Shown in pieces: positions 50,365 to 59,965 of a DNA stretch of 64,000 bases. A program made the translations under genes and the position numbers. This DNA is from Desulforamulus ferrireducens (lineage in GTDB: Bacteria; Bacillota; Desulfotomaculia; Desulfotomaculales; Desulfotomaculaceae), in the NCBI RefSeq assembly GCF_002005145.1, contig NZ_CP019698.1:1488001-1552000 (forward strand). Direction: 5' to 3'. The notes beneath the pieces are model-generated. The model did not search any database, was not told the origin of the DNA, and was given only the letters and a program-made list of their open reading frames with translations. The stretch's first letter is position 1, and each line of letters starts with the position of its first letter.

Positions 50365-52275
50365 ATGGTTAAGGTAACTCTTAAGGATGGCTCGGTCAGG
50401 GAATATCCTGCCGGCACCACTGTATTGGAAATAGCCAAGAGCATTAGTCAGGGTTTGGCCCGGGAGGCATTGGCCGGCAAAGTAAACGGCAAAACTGTGG
50501 ATTTATCCTACCCGGTGCAAGAAGATGTAACCTTAGAATTACTCACTTTTAATGATGAAGAGGGACGGGCGGTGTATCGCCACAGCTCTGCCCACGTGTT
50601 GGCTCAGGCAGTAAAAAGACTTTTTCCGGAGGCTAAGCTGGCCATTGGACCTGCCATTCAGGATGGTTTCTATTACGACTTCGATGTGCCACAACCCTTT
50701 ACTCCTGATCAGTTAGAGCAAATTGAAGCAGAAATGAACAAAATAATCAAAGAAGATATTCCCTTTCAACGGGTGGAGATTTCCCGGCAAGAGGCACTGG
50801 ACCGTTTCCAGAATCAAGGGGAAATATATAAGGTGGAATTAATTAACGACCTGCCAGAGGATGCTGTCATCTCCTGTTACCAGCAAGGGGATTTTGAGGA
50901 TCTCTGCGCTGGACCACATGTGCCATCCACCGGCCGCTTAAAGAGCATCAAATTAATGAGCATTGCCGGTGCTTACTGGCGGGGCAGCGAGAAAAACAAA
51001 ATGCTGCAACGCATCTACGGTACCTCCTTCCCTAAGAAGGCATTGTTAGACGAGCATCTGTTTCGCATTGAAGAAGCCAAACGGCGGGATCACCGCAAAC
51101 TTGGGGCAGAGTTAGATCTTTACAGCATTCAAGAAGAAGGTCCCGGCTTTCCCTTCTTCCATCCCAAGGGCATGATTATCCGTAACGAATTAGAAAACTT
51201 TTGGCGCATAGAGCATAAAAGAAGGGGTTATCAAGAAATCCGTACCCCTATTATCTTAAACAGAGCTCTCTGGGAGCAGTCCGGCCACTGGGCCCATTAT
51301 AAGGAAAATATGTACTTTACCAAAATAGATGAGGGAGATTATGCGGTTAAACCCATGAACTGCCCGGGTAGTATTTTGGTGTACAAAACCAGAATGCACA
51401 GCTACCGCGATCTGCCCCTCAGATGGGGTGAACTGGGACTGGTGCACCGCCATGAATTATCCGGTGCGCTGCATGGCTTAATGCGGGTACGCTGCTTTAC
51501 CCAGGACGATGCCCATATCTTTATGCTGCCCAGCCAAGTCAAGGATGAAATTATTGGCGTGATCGACCTGTTCGATTATTTCTACAACACCTTTGGCTTA
51601 CAGTATCATGTAGAGCTGTCCACCCGTCCGGAGAAATCCATGGGTTCCGATGAAATTTGGGAAATGGCCACCAACTCCCTCAGGGAGGCACTGGAAGACA
51701 AACAAATGTCTTATAAAGTTAACGAAGGTGACGGTGCTTTTTACGGGCCTAAAATTGACTTCCACTTAATGGATAGCCTTGGTCGTACCTGGCAATGCGG
51801 TACCATTCAGTTAGATTTCCAAATGCCGGAGAAATTTGACTTAACCTATGTGGGTGAAGATGGACAAAAACACCGCCCGGTTATGATTCACCGGGTAGTT
51901 TTCGGCAGCATTGAGCGTTTTATTGGCATTCTTACCGAACACTTTGCCGGCGCCTTCCCGGTTTGGTTGGCCCCGGTGCAGGTAAGGGTGATGCCCATCA
52001 CCGACAAGCACCACGAATATGCCAAGGAAGTGGTACAAAAGATGCAGGAACTGGACATCAGAGTGGAACTGGATGCCCGCAATGAAAAGATTAATTATAA
52101 AATCAGAGAAGCCCAAACCCAAAAAATCCCCTATATGTTGGTAATCGGCGACCGGGAGATGGAACAAGGTACCGTAGCTGTGCGCCAGCGGGGTAAGGGT
52201 GATATTGGAGCAATTCAGGTGGATGAATTTATTAAGACTGTGCAGGATGATATTAAGAATAAAACCATTTTCTAA
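50365..52275 (+). CDS. thrS: Threonyl-tRNA synthetase
   Basis: A 636-residue class II synthetase with ATG 50365 (AAGGAG upstream). Domains: TGS (~1-62, DGSVREYPAGTTVLEIAKSI), editing domain (~65-225) with HRSSAHVLAQAV-type metal site reading RHSSAHVLAQAVK, catalytic core with motif 2 FRCFTQDDAHIF region (VRCFTQDDAHIFM) and zinc ligands (MNCPGSILVY), motif 3 MIHRVVFGSIERFIGILTEH, and the anticodon-binding domain (~535-636). The full family length suggests active editing. Expression is under the T-box leader just upstream. Confidence 0.96.
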   Translation: MVKVTLKDGSVREYPAGTTVLEIAKSISQGLAREALAGKVNGKTVDLSYPVQEDVTLELLTFNDEEGRAVYRHSSAHVLAQAVKRLFPEAKLAIGPAIQDGFYYDFDVPQPFTPDQLEQIEAEMNKIIKEDIPFQRVEISRQEALDRFQNQGEIYKVELINDLPEDAVISCYQQGDFEDLCAGPHVPSTGRLKSIKLMSIAGAYWRGSEKNKMLQRIYGTSFPKKALLDEHLFRIEEAKRRDHRKLGAELDLYSIQEEGPGFPFFHPKGMIIRNELENFWRIEHKRRGYQEIRTPIILNRALWEQSGHWAHYKENMYFTKIDEGDYAVKPMNCPGSILVYKTRMHSYRDLPLRWGELGLVHRHELSGALHGLMRVRCFTQDDAHIFMLPSQVKDEIIGVIDLFDYFYNTFGLQYHVELSTRPEKSMGSDEIWEMATNSLREALEDKQMSYKVNEGDGAFYGPKIDFHLMDSLGRTWQCGTIQLDFQMPEKFDLTYVGEDGQKHRPVMIHRVVFGSIERFIGILTEHFAGAFPVWLAPVQVRVMPITDKHHEYAKEVVQKMQELDIRVELDARNEKINYKIREAQTQKIPYMLVIGDREMEQGTVAVRQRGKGDIGAIQVDEFIKTVQDDIKNKTIF

Positions 52276-52336
52276 GGGCTTTTTCTAAAAAGCTGCAGGG
52301 CGGCGGCCTGACCCCAAAGACCCTGTGAGCAAAACC

Positions 52337-52365
52337 TTGACTTGCCAACCAAACTGTGGTAATAT
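52337..52365 (+). promoter_or_regulatory. Promoter of the infC operon
   Basis: TTGACT (52337-52342) and TAATAT (52360-52365) with 17 bases between them, upstream of the infC leader. Confidence 0.75.
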
Positions 52366-52374
52366 AACAAAGGT

Positions 52375-52525
52375 GTGAATAACTGAATATTACATTATAA
52401 GCAGAAGCATCCCGCTTCTCACCTTACAACCTGTTGTTCGTAAGGTTATCAATGTAAACAATATTTTTATGTTGTTAGCGTTTATTAGCGGGTGTTTATG
52501 CACCCGCTTTTAATATTTTTTAATC
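52375..52525 (+). promoter_or_regulatory. infC-rpmI-rplT autoregulatory leader with terminator
   Basis: The untranslated leader contains several hairpins and ends in a terminator-like stem AGCGGGTG-TTTATG-CACCCGCT with TTTAATATTTTTT (52487-52520). This placement before infC matches the Firmicutes L20 leader, where ribosomal protein L20 causes early termination. The L20-binding fold itself was not verified. Confidence 0.7.
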
Positions 52526-52546
52526 ACTTTTAGGGGGTGAATATAT

Positions 52547-53068
52547 ATTTCCAAAGAGCAGCGCATTAACGAAGAGATTCGGGCCAGAGAGGTAAGAGTT
52601 GTCGATGCAGACAACAATCAGTTGGGAATTATGTCTGTAAAGGATGCCCTGCGCATTGCCGAAGAAAGACAACTGGATTTGGTCGAGGTAGCTCCCCTGG
52701 CAAAGCCGCCGGTTTGCCGTATTATGGACTTTGGTAAGTTTAAGTATGAGCAGAGCAAACGGGATAAGGAAGCTAAAAAGAAACAGCGTATCATCCAGGT
52801 AAAAGAAGTTAAGCTACGTCCTCGTATTGAGGATCATGATTACGAAGTTAAAGCTAAGAACGCCGAACGTTTCTTAAAGGACGGCGATAAGGTAAAGGTT
52901 ACCATTATGTTTAGAGGTCGAGAAATTGTTCATACCGAACTGGGCAAAAAGTTATTGGAACGCCTGGCTAACGATATGAAAGATATAAGCACTGTTGAAA
53001 GACAGGCAAAGCTCGAAGGTAAAAACATGATTATGATCTTAGCACCAAAAAATGAAAGACAGGACTAG
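52547..53068 (+). CDS. infC: Translation initiation factor IF-3
   Basis: A 173-residue protein starting with the rare codon ATT at 52547, six bases after GGGGGTGA. Reading from ATT gives [20 protein letters not shown], the full N-terminal domain; the next ATG (52631) would delete it. The C-terminal domain has [20 protein letters not shown] and [19 protein letters not shown]-3 checks start codons, so its own non-AUG start gives autoregulation, as known in other bacteria. It heads infC-rpmI-rplT. Confidence 0.95.
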   Translation: MSKEQRINEEIRAREVRVVDADNNQLGIMSVKDALRIAEERQLDLVEVAPLAKPPVCRIMDFGKFKYEQSKRDKEAKKKQRIIQVKEVKLRPRIEDHDYEVKAKNAERFLKDGDKVKVTIMFRGREIVHTELGKKLLERLANDMKDISTVERQAKLEGKNMIMILAPKNERQD

Positions 53069-53083
53069 AAAGGAGTTGCCCTA

Positions 53084-53278
53084 ATGCCCAAAATTAAAAC
53101 CCATCGTGGGGCTGCTAAAAGATTTAAAAAGACTGGTACAGGTAAAATCCGTGGCTGGCACGCTTTCCATAGCCATATTCTTGGTAAGAAAACTGCTAAA
53201 CGTAAGCGTAACCTGCGCAAATCCCTTATCGTCAGTGAAGCCGATGCGGGCCAACTGAGAAGGCTACTGCCTTACTAA
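53084..53278 (+). CDS. rpmI: Ribosomal protein bL35
   Basis: A 64-residue protein, [20 protein letters not shown] at the N-terminus and [17 protein letters not shown] in the middle, both standard for bL35. An AAAGGAG site lies 10 bases before ATG 53084. It is 15 bases after infC and 39 before rplT in the usual order. Confidence 0.97.
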   Translation: MPKIKTHRGAAKRFKKTGTGKIRGWHAFHSHILGKKTAKRKRNLRKSLIVSEADAGQLRRLLPY

Positions 53279-53317
53279 AAACAGAAATATTTGTACTCGT
53301 AGAAGGAGGTAATCATC

Positions 53318-53674
53318 ATGCCACGGGCTAAAAGCAGTGTGGTTTCCCGTAAAAGACATAGAAAAATTTTAAAGCTAGCTAAAGGTTACAGAGGTTCCCG
53401 CAGCAAGCTGTTCAGAGTAGCTAATCAGGCCGTGATGAAGGCTCTGTTTTATGCCTACAGAGACCGTCGTCAGAAAAAACGCGATTTCCGTAAATTATGG
53501 ATTGCTCGTATTAATGCCGCTACCCGTATGAACGGCCTGTCCTACAGCCGCTTCATCAATGGCCTGAAAAAAGCCGGTGTAGAAGTTAACCGTAAAATGC
53601 TGGCAGATCTGGCTGTTAACGATACTAAAGCCTTTAATCAGCTGGTAGAGGTTGCTAAGGCTAATTTGGCTTAA
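53318..53674 (+). CDS. rplT: Ribosomal protein bL20
   Basis: A 118-residue protein with [40 protein letters not shown] and [20 protein letters not shown], the full bL20 pattern. It has an AGAAGGAGGT ribosome site. In Firmicutes L20 binds the infC leader and represses the operon, so it is probably the regulator as well as a product of this operon. Confidence 0.97.
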   Translation: MPRAKSSVVSRKRHRKILKLAKGYRGSRSKLFRVANQAVMKALFYAYRDRRQKKRDFRKLWIARINAATRMNGLSYSRFINGLKKAGVEVNRKMLADLAVNDTKAFNQLVEVAKANLA

Positions 53675-53705
53675 TTTTGGATATCTTTATAGGGTTGAAG
53701 CAAAC

Positions 53706-53736
53706 TAAGGCATGGTGCAAGTACCATGCCTTTTAG
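53706..53736 (+). terminator. Terminator of the infC operon
   Basis: AAGGCATGGT-GCAAGT-ACCATGCCTT followed by TT, 32 bases after the rplT stop. Confidence 0.8.
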
Positions 53737-53775
53737 ATTATCAACATCGGCCCAAGGTAGAAGGTGTTGTTTAGG

Positions 53776-54579
53776 ATGATCGTATCTGCACAAAATCCCA
53801 AAATAAAATATATCCGTAAACTGGCCCAGCGGAATTTTCGGCAGAAAGAAAAAAAGCTGGTGGTGGAGGGAGTCCGTCTGGTGGAGGAAGCACTGTTCAG
53901 CAGCTGGCGTACCGATATCTTTGTATATACCGAGGAAGGTATCCAGGGAGAACGGGGAGCAAGGCTGCTGGCCAGGGCACGACAGCAAGGAACTGAAGTG
54001 TTACAGGTCTCCCCTGGCATTATGAAGGAGCTTACCGCTACCGAAACTCCCCAGGGAGTGCTGGCTGTTCTTGGGCAGCCGGTTAGGAAAATAGCTGATG
54101 TGTTGACACAGGGCAAGCAATCTCTGGTAGTGGTGGTTGATGGAGTACAGGATCCGGGCAATTTGGGTACCATTATAAGGTCGGCTGATGCTGCCGGGGC
54201 AGATGGTGTAGTGTTACTAAAGGGCACGGTTGATTTATATAATCCCAAGACCCTGCGATCCACCATGGGTTCACTGTTTCATCTGCCCGTTGTACCGGTG
54301 GAAGATGTAGAGGAAGCGCTGCAGTACCTGACCTCAAGGGGGCTTACCCTGGTGGTGGGGGAACCGGTGGGTGGTGTACCGGTTTTTGCAGCCAACCTGA
54401 AAATCCCTGTGGGTTTGGTGGTGGGAAATGAAGGCGCCGGCCCCCGACCGGAGGTTTTTCACTACCGTCATTACAAGGTTACCATACCTATGCCAGGGCG
54501 GGCAGAGTCCTTTAATGTTGCCATGGCAACAGCTATTTTACTCTATGAGGCGGTACGTCAACGGCATAAAATTCAGTAA
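53776..54579 (+). CDS. SpoU/TrmH-family RNA 2'-O-methyltransferase
   Basis: A 267-residue SPOUT enzyme. ATG 53776 is chosen with AAGGTG nine bases upstream; GTG 53764 is an alternative. An N-terminal RNA-binding domain (NPKIKYIRKLAQRNFRQKEK and VVEGVRLVEEAL) precedes the knot domain with motif 1 VVVDGVQDPGNLGTIIRSAD, motif 2 GLVVGNEGAGPRPEV and motif 3 IPMPGRAESFNVAMATAILL. It is of the RlmB/TsnR-like group (YsgA in Bacillus) usually found before pheST. The target nucleotide is unknown. Confidence 0.88.
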   Translation: MIVSAQNPKIKYIRKLAQRNFRQKEKKLVVEGVRLVEEALFSSWRTDIFVYTEEGIQGERGARLLARARQQGTEVLQVSPGIMKELTATETPQGVLAVLGQPVRKIADVLTQGKQSLVVVVDGVQDPGNLGTIIRSADAAGADGVVLLKGTVDLYNPKTLRSTMGSLFHLPVVPVEDVEEALQYLTSRGLTLVVGEPVGGVPVFAANLKIPVGLVVGNEGAGPRPEVFHYRHYKVTIPMPGRAESFNVAMATAILLYEAVRQRHKIQ

Positions 54580-54585
54580 ACTTTC

Positions 54586-54614
54586 TTGTCTTGCATGGTA
54601 CCATGTGATATAAT
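54586..54614 (+). promoter_or_regulatory. Promoter of the pheST T-box leader
   Basis: TTGTCT (54586-54591), 17 bases, and TATAAT (54609-54614), just after the methyltransferase gene. Confidence 0.72.
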
Positions 54615-54754
54615 CAGTGTCGAAAGGTCCCCAAAAAAGGATGAAAGGTTGTGGTTAGATGTTGTTAACCGCCGAATTTTTTTGGAGGCTGTTCGAAGCA
54701 ACTGGATCTGTTAACGCGTACATGACCTATAAAAAATTGCTATTACACTAATAT

Positions 54755-55037
54755 ATTGGCAAGCGATGACAGGGAGCAGTACGTGGAATGTTTCTTTCCA
54801 GGGAGAAAGGGCCGTGACTGGAAGCCCTTTTAAAGAAAATCTACGGAAGATTCACCCTGGAGCTGCGATCTGAACGTATGTTTTGCATACCAGTAGGTGC
54901 GCCGGTTCTTCTACCGTTACCAGAAGCGGGTAAGTTTTGCTTGCCCACTGAGTGGTTCTTGCAATTAATGAGAACAATTTGGGTGGTACCACGGCAACGT
55001 CCGTCCCTGCTTTTTGGGGCGGTTTTTTATTTTGTCA
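54755..55037 (+). promoter_or_regulatory. T-box riboswitch (phenylalanine) upstream of pheST
   Basis: The leader has the T-box TGGGTGGTACCACGG (54980-54994) and terminator CCGTCCCTGC..GGGGCGGTTTTTT. The specifier region GGAAGATTCACCCTGGAGC holds TTC (54851-54853), a Phe codon, in register with ACC of the thrS leader. About 140 bases between the promoter and the aptamer carry no feature I recognise. Confidence 0.94.
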
Positions 55038-55050
55038 CAGGAGGATTGTC

Positions 55051-56073
55051 ATGGAGCTAAGGTTAAGACAACTGGCCCAGGAAGCCCTGGGAGCTCTGGC
55101 GGAGGCCAACTCCCCAGAGGAGATTAATGAAGTAAAAGTAAAATATCTGGGCAAAAAAGGTGAACTGACCCAGGTTTTAAGGGGTATGGGTGCCCTTGCT
55201 GCTGAAGAACGCCCCCGGATCGGCCAGATTGCCAATGAAGTTAGGGAGCAAATTGAAGCAGCTTTGGAAAACAAAAATCAGCAAGTCAAAGAGGCTGCTA
55301 AGTTACGCCAACTGGCAGCGGAAACACTGGATGTGACATTGCCCGGTGTAAAATTCAGTCTGGGTAAACTTCACCCTCTAACCCAGGTGCAGCAAGAGAT
55401 AGAAAGCATCTTCCTGGGTTTGGGCTTTTCCATCGCAGAAGGTCCTGAAATTGAGCTAGATTATTATAACTTTGAGGCATTAAACCTGCCCAAGGATCAT
55501 CCGGCCAGGGATATGCAGGATACTTTCTTTATCAATCCCGAAGTGTTGCTGCGTACCCATACCTCGCCGGTACAGGTAAGAACCATGGAAAAAACCGTAC
55601 CCCAGGTACCGGTAAAGATAATCTGCCCTGGTCGGGTATATCGTCGGGACGATGATGCCACTCACTCACCAATGTTCCATCAAGTGGAAGGGCTGGTGGT
55701 GGACAAACATATAACCTTTGCCGATTTAAAGGGAGTACTGGCTACTTTTGCCAGGCAGATGTTTGGACCGGATACCCGTACCCGTTTACGCCCCAGCTAT
55801 TTTCCCTTTACAGAGCCCAGTGCTGAAGTAGATATCTCATGTGTGATATGTAAAGGCACTGGCTGCCGGGTTTGCAAAGGCAGTGGTTGGCTGGAGATAT
55901 TGGGTTCCGGAATGGTTCATCCACGGGTACTGGAAATGTCTGGCTATAACCCGGAAGAAGTCACTGGTTTTGCCTTTGGTATGGGCATTGAGCGTATTGC
56001 CATGTTGAAGTATGGCATTGACGACCTGCGCCTGCTATTTGATAACGATTTAAGATTTTTAGCTCAATTTTAG
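55051..56073 (+). CDS. pheS: Phenylalanyl-tRNA synthetase alpha subunit
   Basis: A 340-residue subunit; ATG 55051 follows AGGAGG, while the open frame before it runs through the T-box. An N-terminal coiled coil (~1-85) contacts tRNA. The catalytic core shows [20 protein letters not shown], motif 2 around [20 protein letters not shown], and motif 3 [40 protein letters not shown] is the Cys-containing loop typical of bacterial PheS. It works as a heterotetramer with PheT, encoded 19 bases downstream. Confidence 0.96.
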   Translation: MELRLRQLAQEALGALAEANSPEEINEVKVKYLGKKGELTQVLRGMGALAAEERPRIGQIANEVREQIEAALENKNQQVKEAAKLRQLAAETLDVTLPGVKFSLGKLHPLTQVQQEIESIFLGLGFSIAEGPEIELDYYNFEALNLPKDHPARDMQDTFFINPEVLLRTHTSPVQVRTMEKTVPQVPVKIICPGRVYRRDDDATHSPMFHQVEGLVVDKHITFADLKGVLATFARQMFGPDTRTRLRPSYFPFTEPSAEVDISCVICKGTGCRVCKGSGWLEILGSGMVHPRVLEMSGYNPEEVTGFAFGMGIERIAMLKYGIDDLRLLFDNDLRFLAQF

Positions 56074-56092
56074 TCCTTCAGGAGGTTAACAG

Positions 56093-58513
56093 ATGCAAGT
56101 TTCCTATCAATGGCTTAAGGATTATGTAGAGATTGACATAACCCCCCAGGAACTGGCCGAAAAATTGACCCTGGCAGGCTTGGCAGTGGATGTGGTGAAG
56201 GAACTGGGAGCGGAGATTGAGAAGGTGGTTACCGGCCGCTTGCTCAAAATAGAAAGGCATCCCAATGCAGATAAATTAGTTGTTTGCACGGTGGATGTGG
56301 GACAGGAGGAACCCTTACAAATTGTCACCGGTGCTACCAATGTCAAGGAAGGTCAAGTGGTGCCGGTAGCTCTGGAAGGTGCCAAATTGGCAGGGGGACT
56401 GCAAATTAAACGTTCCAAGCTGCGGGGTGTAGAATCCCGGGGGATGCTTTGTTCCGGTCAGGAATTGGGCATGGAGACCAAACTGCTGTCGCCGGACATG
56501 GCCCATGGTATTTTAATTCTTCCCGAGGACGTACCCATTGGCTTGGATGCCAAAGAAGTACTGGGTTTAACGGACTGGGTGCTGGAACTGGATCTTACCC
56601 CCAACCGGGGTGATGCCCTTAATATGATTGGTGTAGCCAGAGATGTGGCGGCTATCCTGAAAAAAGAATTAAAAATTCCTGTACCAAAGATTGTTGAGGG
56701 AGAGGAAAGGACAGAGGAGCTGGCTAAGGTAGACATCCTGGATGCAGATTTATGCCGGCGTTATGTAGCCCGGGTGGTCAAGGGTGTTAAAATAGGTCCT
56801 TCCCCCATCTGGCTGCAAAACCGTCTCAGGGCAGCCGGTGTTCGTCCCATTAGTAACATTGTGGATGTTACCAACTATGTTATGTTAGAGCTGGGTCAAC
56901 CTTTGCATGCCTTTGACTACGATAAACTGGCCGAGCACCATATTATTGTGCGTCGTGCCCAAAAGGATGAAAAACTGGTTTCTTTAGACGGTGTGGAGCG
57001 TACCTTGCAGCCAGATATGTTGGCCATTACCGATGCCGCAGGCGCGGTGGCTGTGGCCGGTGTGATGGGAGGCCTGGATAGTGAAGTAACAGATAGCACA
57101 GTAAATGTGCTGATTGAAGCAGCTTACTTCCATCCCATTAGTGTCCGTCGCACCTCCAAAGCTCTGGGTTTACGTTCTGAATCATCCATGCGTTTTGAAA
57201 AGGGCATTGATATTAATGGCTGTCTGAGGGCAGCCAACCGGGCAGCGGAATTGATGCAGCAGTTAGCCGGTGGTACTATCGCTGCCGGAGCAATTGATAA
57301 TTTCCCCAATCCCATCACGGAAAAAACCATTCAGTTACGTCCCAGCCGGGTTAACTGGATGTTGGGATTGGAGGTTCCCCGGCAGGATATAGTGGAGATT
57401 ATGCAGCGTTTACAGTTTCGGGTACAGGAGCAGGGGGAAGATCTTTTGGTTACCGTTCCCACCTTCCGGCCTGATATTACCGGTGAGTGGGATCTGGTGG
57501 AAGAGGTGGCCAGGCTCTATGGCTATAACCGCATTCCTGAGACCTTACCCACCGGCAATACCACCCAGGGAAGCCGTACTGACGAGCAACAGTTAAAATG
57601 GGACATTAGGAAAGTGATGACTGGCTGTGGTTTCTATGAGGTAGTTACCTACAGCTTTGTGCATCCCCGCATCTTTGATTTAATGAATCTGCCAGCGGAC
57701 AGTAAGTTCCGTAATGTCATCAAACTGCAGAATCCCCTTAGCGAGGAACAGTCAGTTATGCGTACTGTACTGGTACCCAGTTTATTGGAAGTCCTGCAGC
57801 GCAACGTCAATCGCCGGGTGCAAAACGGTGCTGTTTTTGAGATTGCTCGTGTCTTCTACCCTGTGGAAGGTCAGCCCTTACCTGAGGAAGTACCTGTTTT
57901 GGCTGCGGTGGCCATTGGCAGTACTCCCAAGACCTGGAATCAGGCCGCTCGCCCCATGGATTTCTTCTTTATCAAAGGGGTGGCGGAGCAACTGCTGGCA
58001 TCTTTAGGCGTAGTGGACGCAACCTTTAGCCGGCATCAAGACCCCAGTTTCCACCCTGGCCGTTGTGCCAAAATTGAGGTCAAGGGTGAGCTTCTGGGTG
58101 TATTAGGGGAACTACATCCCAATGTTATTGAAAATTACGATCTGCCTGGCCGTGCCGTGGCGATGAAACTGGATCTAAACCAGCTGGTTGCCACTCACCG
58201 CCCGGTGAAGCAATACCAGGGTTTAACCAAGTTTCCTGAGGTGGAGCGGGATTTGGCTGTCTTGGTGAAGCAGGAAGTGGCAGCCGGCGAAATGCTGAGC
58301 ATTATTGAAAAGGCCGGTGGTAACCTGTTAAAGGCAGTGGATATTTTTGACGTCTACCAGGGAACCCAAGTACCGGAAGGTTTCAAAAGCGTGGCCTTCT
58401 CCATGAAGTTTCAAGCCTCGGACAGAACCCTTACCGATGAGGAGATTAATGACAAAATGCAGCGCATAATCAAGTCGCTGACCGCCCAAACAGGAGCAGA
58501 GTTAAGGAAATAG
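56093..58513 (+). CDS. pheT: Phenylalanyl-tRNA synthetase beta subunit
   Basis: An 806-residue protein with CAGGAGG before ATG 56093. Domains in order: B1 (MQVSYQWLKDYVEIDITPQE), tRNA-binding B2 (~40-150, RHPNADKLVVCTVDVGQEEP), B3/B4 editing domain (VDVTNYVMLELGQPLHAFDY), B5 (EVPRQDIVEIMQRLQF), the catalytic-like core (~480-690), and C-terminal ferredoxin-fold anticodon-binding domain (KFPEVERDLAVLVKQEV). The length is standard. It is the last gene of the T-box operon; a copy of the GTGTCGCA hairpin lies just after it. Confidence 0.96.
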   Translation: MQVSYQWLKDYVEIDITPQELAEKLTLAGLAVDVVKELGAEIEKVVTGRLLKIERHPNADKLVVCTVDVGQEEPLQIVTGATNVKEGQVVPVALEGAKLAGGLQIKRSKLRGVESRGMLCSGQELGMETKLLSPDMAHGILILPEDVPIGLDAKEVLGLTDWVLELDLTPNRGDALNMIGVARDVAAILKKELKIPVPKIVEGEERTEELAKVDILDADLCRRYVARVVKGVKIGPSPIWLQNRLRAAGVRPISNIVDVTNYVMLELGQPLHAFDYDKLAEHHIIVRRAQKDEKLVSLDGVERTLQPDMLAITDAAGAVAVAGVMGGLDSEVTDSTVNVLIEAAYFHPISVRRTSKALGLRSESSMRFEKGIDINGCLRAANRAAELMQQLAGGTIAAGAIDNFPNPITEKTIQLRPSRVNWMLGLEVPRQDIVEIMQRLQFRVQEQGEDLLVTVPTFRPDITGEWDLVEEVARLYGYNRIPETLPTGNTTQGSRTDEQQLKWDIRKVMTGCGFYEVVTYSFVHPRIFDLMNLPADSKFRNVIKLQNPLSEEQSVMRTVLVPSLLEVLQRNVNRRVQNGAVFEIARVFYPVEGQPLPEEVPVLAAVAIGSTPKTWNQAARPMDFFFIKGVAEQLLASLGVVDATFSRHQDPSFHPGRCAKIEVKGELLGVLGELHPNVIENYDLPGRAVAMKLDLNQLVATHRPVKQYQGLTKFPEVERDLAVLVKQEVAAGEMLSIIEKAGGNLLKAVDIFDVYQGTQVPEGFKSVAFSMKFQASDRTLTDEEINDKMQRIIKSLTAQTGAELRK

Positions 58514-58519
58514 CCAAAA

Positions 58520-58994
58520 CGGAAGTGTCGCAGAACTAAGGTTTTGCGACACTTCCGTTTTTGGGGCCGTCAGCCATCAGCCATCGGCCGTCGGCTAAAA
58601 TATTGGCCATTGGCCATCGGCCGTTAGCCATTGGCTTAGTTGGATTAAACCTGGTACTCGTTGCACATTCCCCTGAAGAGGGAGCTTTATTGAGCCCCAT
58701 CGCTGGGGAGAACACTGCAAAAGGGGTACTTTGATAATATGAAAATAAGCACCACTATTAACTTCTAGTGGTGCTTTTATCATGCCTGGCATAAATGTAG
58801 TAGGTCTTAGCACAATTTAGGTGTTTTGCAGTGCTCTCCTGAAGGGTCTGGCCGCGCAACGACAGGGGGAGTTATGTGGGTTTTTATTCACTCCCTCTGG
58901 CGGCTACGCCACCACCTACACGATAGGTAGGCTCTTAAAAGGCCAATCCTTTAAAGCCGATGGTTGATGGCCGATGGCCGACGTCCAGTTCGTA
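58520..58994 (+). repeat. Composite intergenic element, copy 3 with nested insert
   Basis: It starts with hairpin CGGAAGTGTCGCA..TGCGACACTTCCG plus TTTTT (58520-58562), which would terminate pheST. Heptamers GGCCGTCAGCCATCAGCC and GGCCATTGGCCATCGGCC follow, then the core (TTGGCTTAGTTGGATTAAAC, GAGCCCCATCGCT), a 133-bp insertion at 58707-58839, the rest of the core (CAGGGGGAG, CTGGCGGCTACGCCACC) and reversed heptamers ending GGCCGATGGCCGACGTCCAG. It is between convergent pheT and the RluA-like gene. Confidence 0.8.
58707..58839. mobile_element. 133-bp MITE-like insertion inside repeat copy 3
   Basis: The insert has 16-bp terminal inverted repeats with one mismatch: GGAGAACACTGCAAAA (58707-58722) and TTTTGCAGTGCTCTCC (58824-58839). 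It contains an internal hairpin AAGCACCACTA..TAGTGGTGCTT (58747-58776). Copies 1 and 2 of the host element lack it at this position. No coding capacity. The source transposon and target duplication could not be determined. Confidence 0.6.
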
Positions 58995-59897
58995 TCAGCC
59001 CCTTATTTCTTCTATCACTTTAGCCATATCAGAGGGAAGGGGCAAGGTAAAAGTCATGGCTTGATTTGTTCTCGGATGTAAGAAGCTCATGCGGTCGGCA
59101 TGTAAACAATGCCGGTTAATTCTTTCGGTGCTACCGCCGTAAAGCTTATCTCCCAGCAGGGGGTGTCCCAGGTGGGACAGGTGCACTCTAATTTGGTGAG
59201 TTCTGCCTGTTTCCGGGTATATACGAAGTAAAGTACAGTTGGTAAAGTACTCTAACACCTGGAAACGGGTAACAGCCCTTTGACCGTGTGGCACAACCTG
59301 GCGTTTGGTGGTTTGGCCAGGACACCTGGCAATGGGCAGAACCACAGAGCCTTCCCTAACAGTTACTTGACCTTCTGCCAAGGCCAAGTAAGAGCGTGAT
59401 AACATATGCTGTTGTTTTTGCCTAAATAACTTTTGTGCACTGAAGGAGTTTTTAGCTACCAGAACCAGGCCGGAGGTATTGCGATCAATACGGTTTACGG
59501 CATGGAAACCAGCCTGCTGGTTATTACTTATCCAATGATAGATAAGACCATGAGCCAGGGTACCAGAGGGGTGAGACTTGGTAGGATGTACACAGATTCC
59601 TGGCTGCTTATTGATAACAACTATGTCCTGGTCTTCATGGATAATTTGCAGTGGTACAGGTTCCGGCTGTAAATATTGACTTTCGTTCGGAAGAGGATAG
59701 ACCAGGATAATTTCATCTCCGGCATAAACAACCTTACGCCAGGTAACAGCCTGACCATTACAGAGAATGGTGCCGTTATTCCTTAGTTTTTTGAGGGCTC
59801 TTTCCGATATTTCTTTAGATTTGAGAAAATCCTTGATTAAGCTGCCAGATTCAGCAGCGGTTACCTGGAAAACCACTTGATTATGGTTGACTGTCAA
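58995..59897 (-). CDS. RluA-family rRNA/tRNA pseudouridine synthase
   Basis: A 300-residue enzyme. An N-terminal S4-like region (~15-75, IKDFLKSKEISERALKKLRN) precedes the catalytic domain. FHAVNRIDRNTSGLVLVAKN contains the catalytic Asp (RIDxxTSG), CVHPTKSHPSGTLAHGLIYH is the preceding motif, and RIYPETGRTHQIRVHLSHLG is motif III. It isomerises uridines in rRNA or tRNA; RluA, RluC and RluD cannot be told apart from sequence alone. Its 3' end abuts the composite repeat. Confidence 0.9.
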   Translation of the reverse strand: MTVNHNQVVFQVTAAESGSLIKDFLKSKEISERALKKLRNNGTILCNGQAVTWRKVVYAGDEIILVYPLPNESQYLQPEPVPLQIIHEDQDIVVINKQPGICVHPTKSHPSGTLAHGLIYHWISNNQQAGFHAVNRIDRNTSGLVLVAKNSFSAQKLFRQKQQHMLSRSYLALAEGQVTVREGSVVLPIARCPGQTTKRQVVPHGQRAVTRFQVLEYFTNCTLLRIYPETGRTHQIRVHLSHLGHPLLGDKLYGGSTERINRHCLHADRMSFLHPRTNQAMTFTLPLPSDMAKVIEEIRG

Positions 59898-59965
59898 GGG
59901 GTAGTACCTCGTTCCTCAGTTACTAGATGGTTTCGTCATTGCCAGTGGCTATGGTGACTATAAGA

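Noticed and set aside
52622-53068. Short version of infC starting at an internal Met codon
   Set aside because: It would delete part of the N-terminal domain. The ATT start at 52547 has a proper ribosome site and matches known infC practice.
54952-55050. Upstream extension of pheS to 54952
   Set aside because: The extension translates the T-box and terminator. ATG 55051 has AGGAGG and the correct PheS N-terminus.
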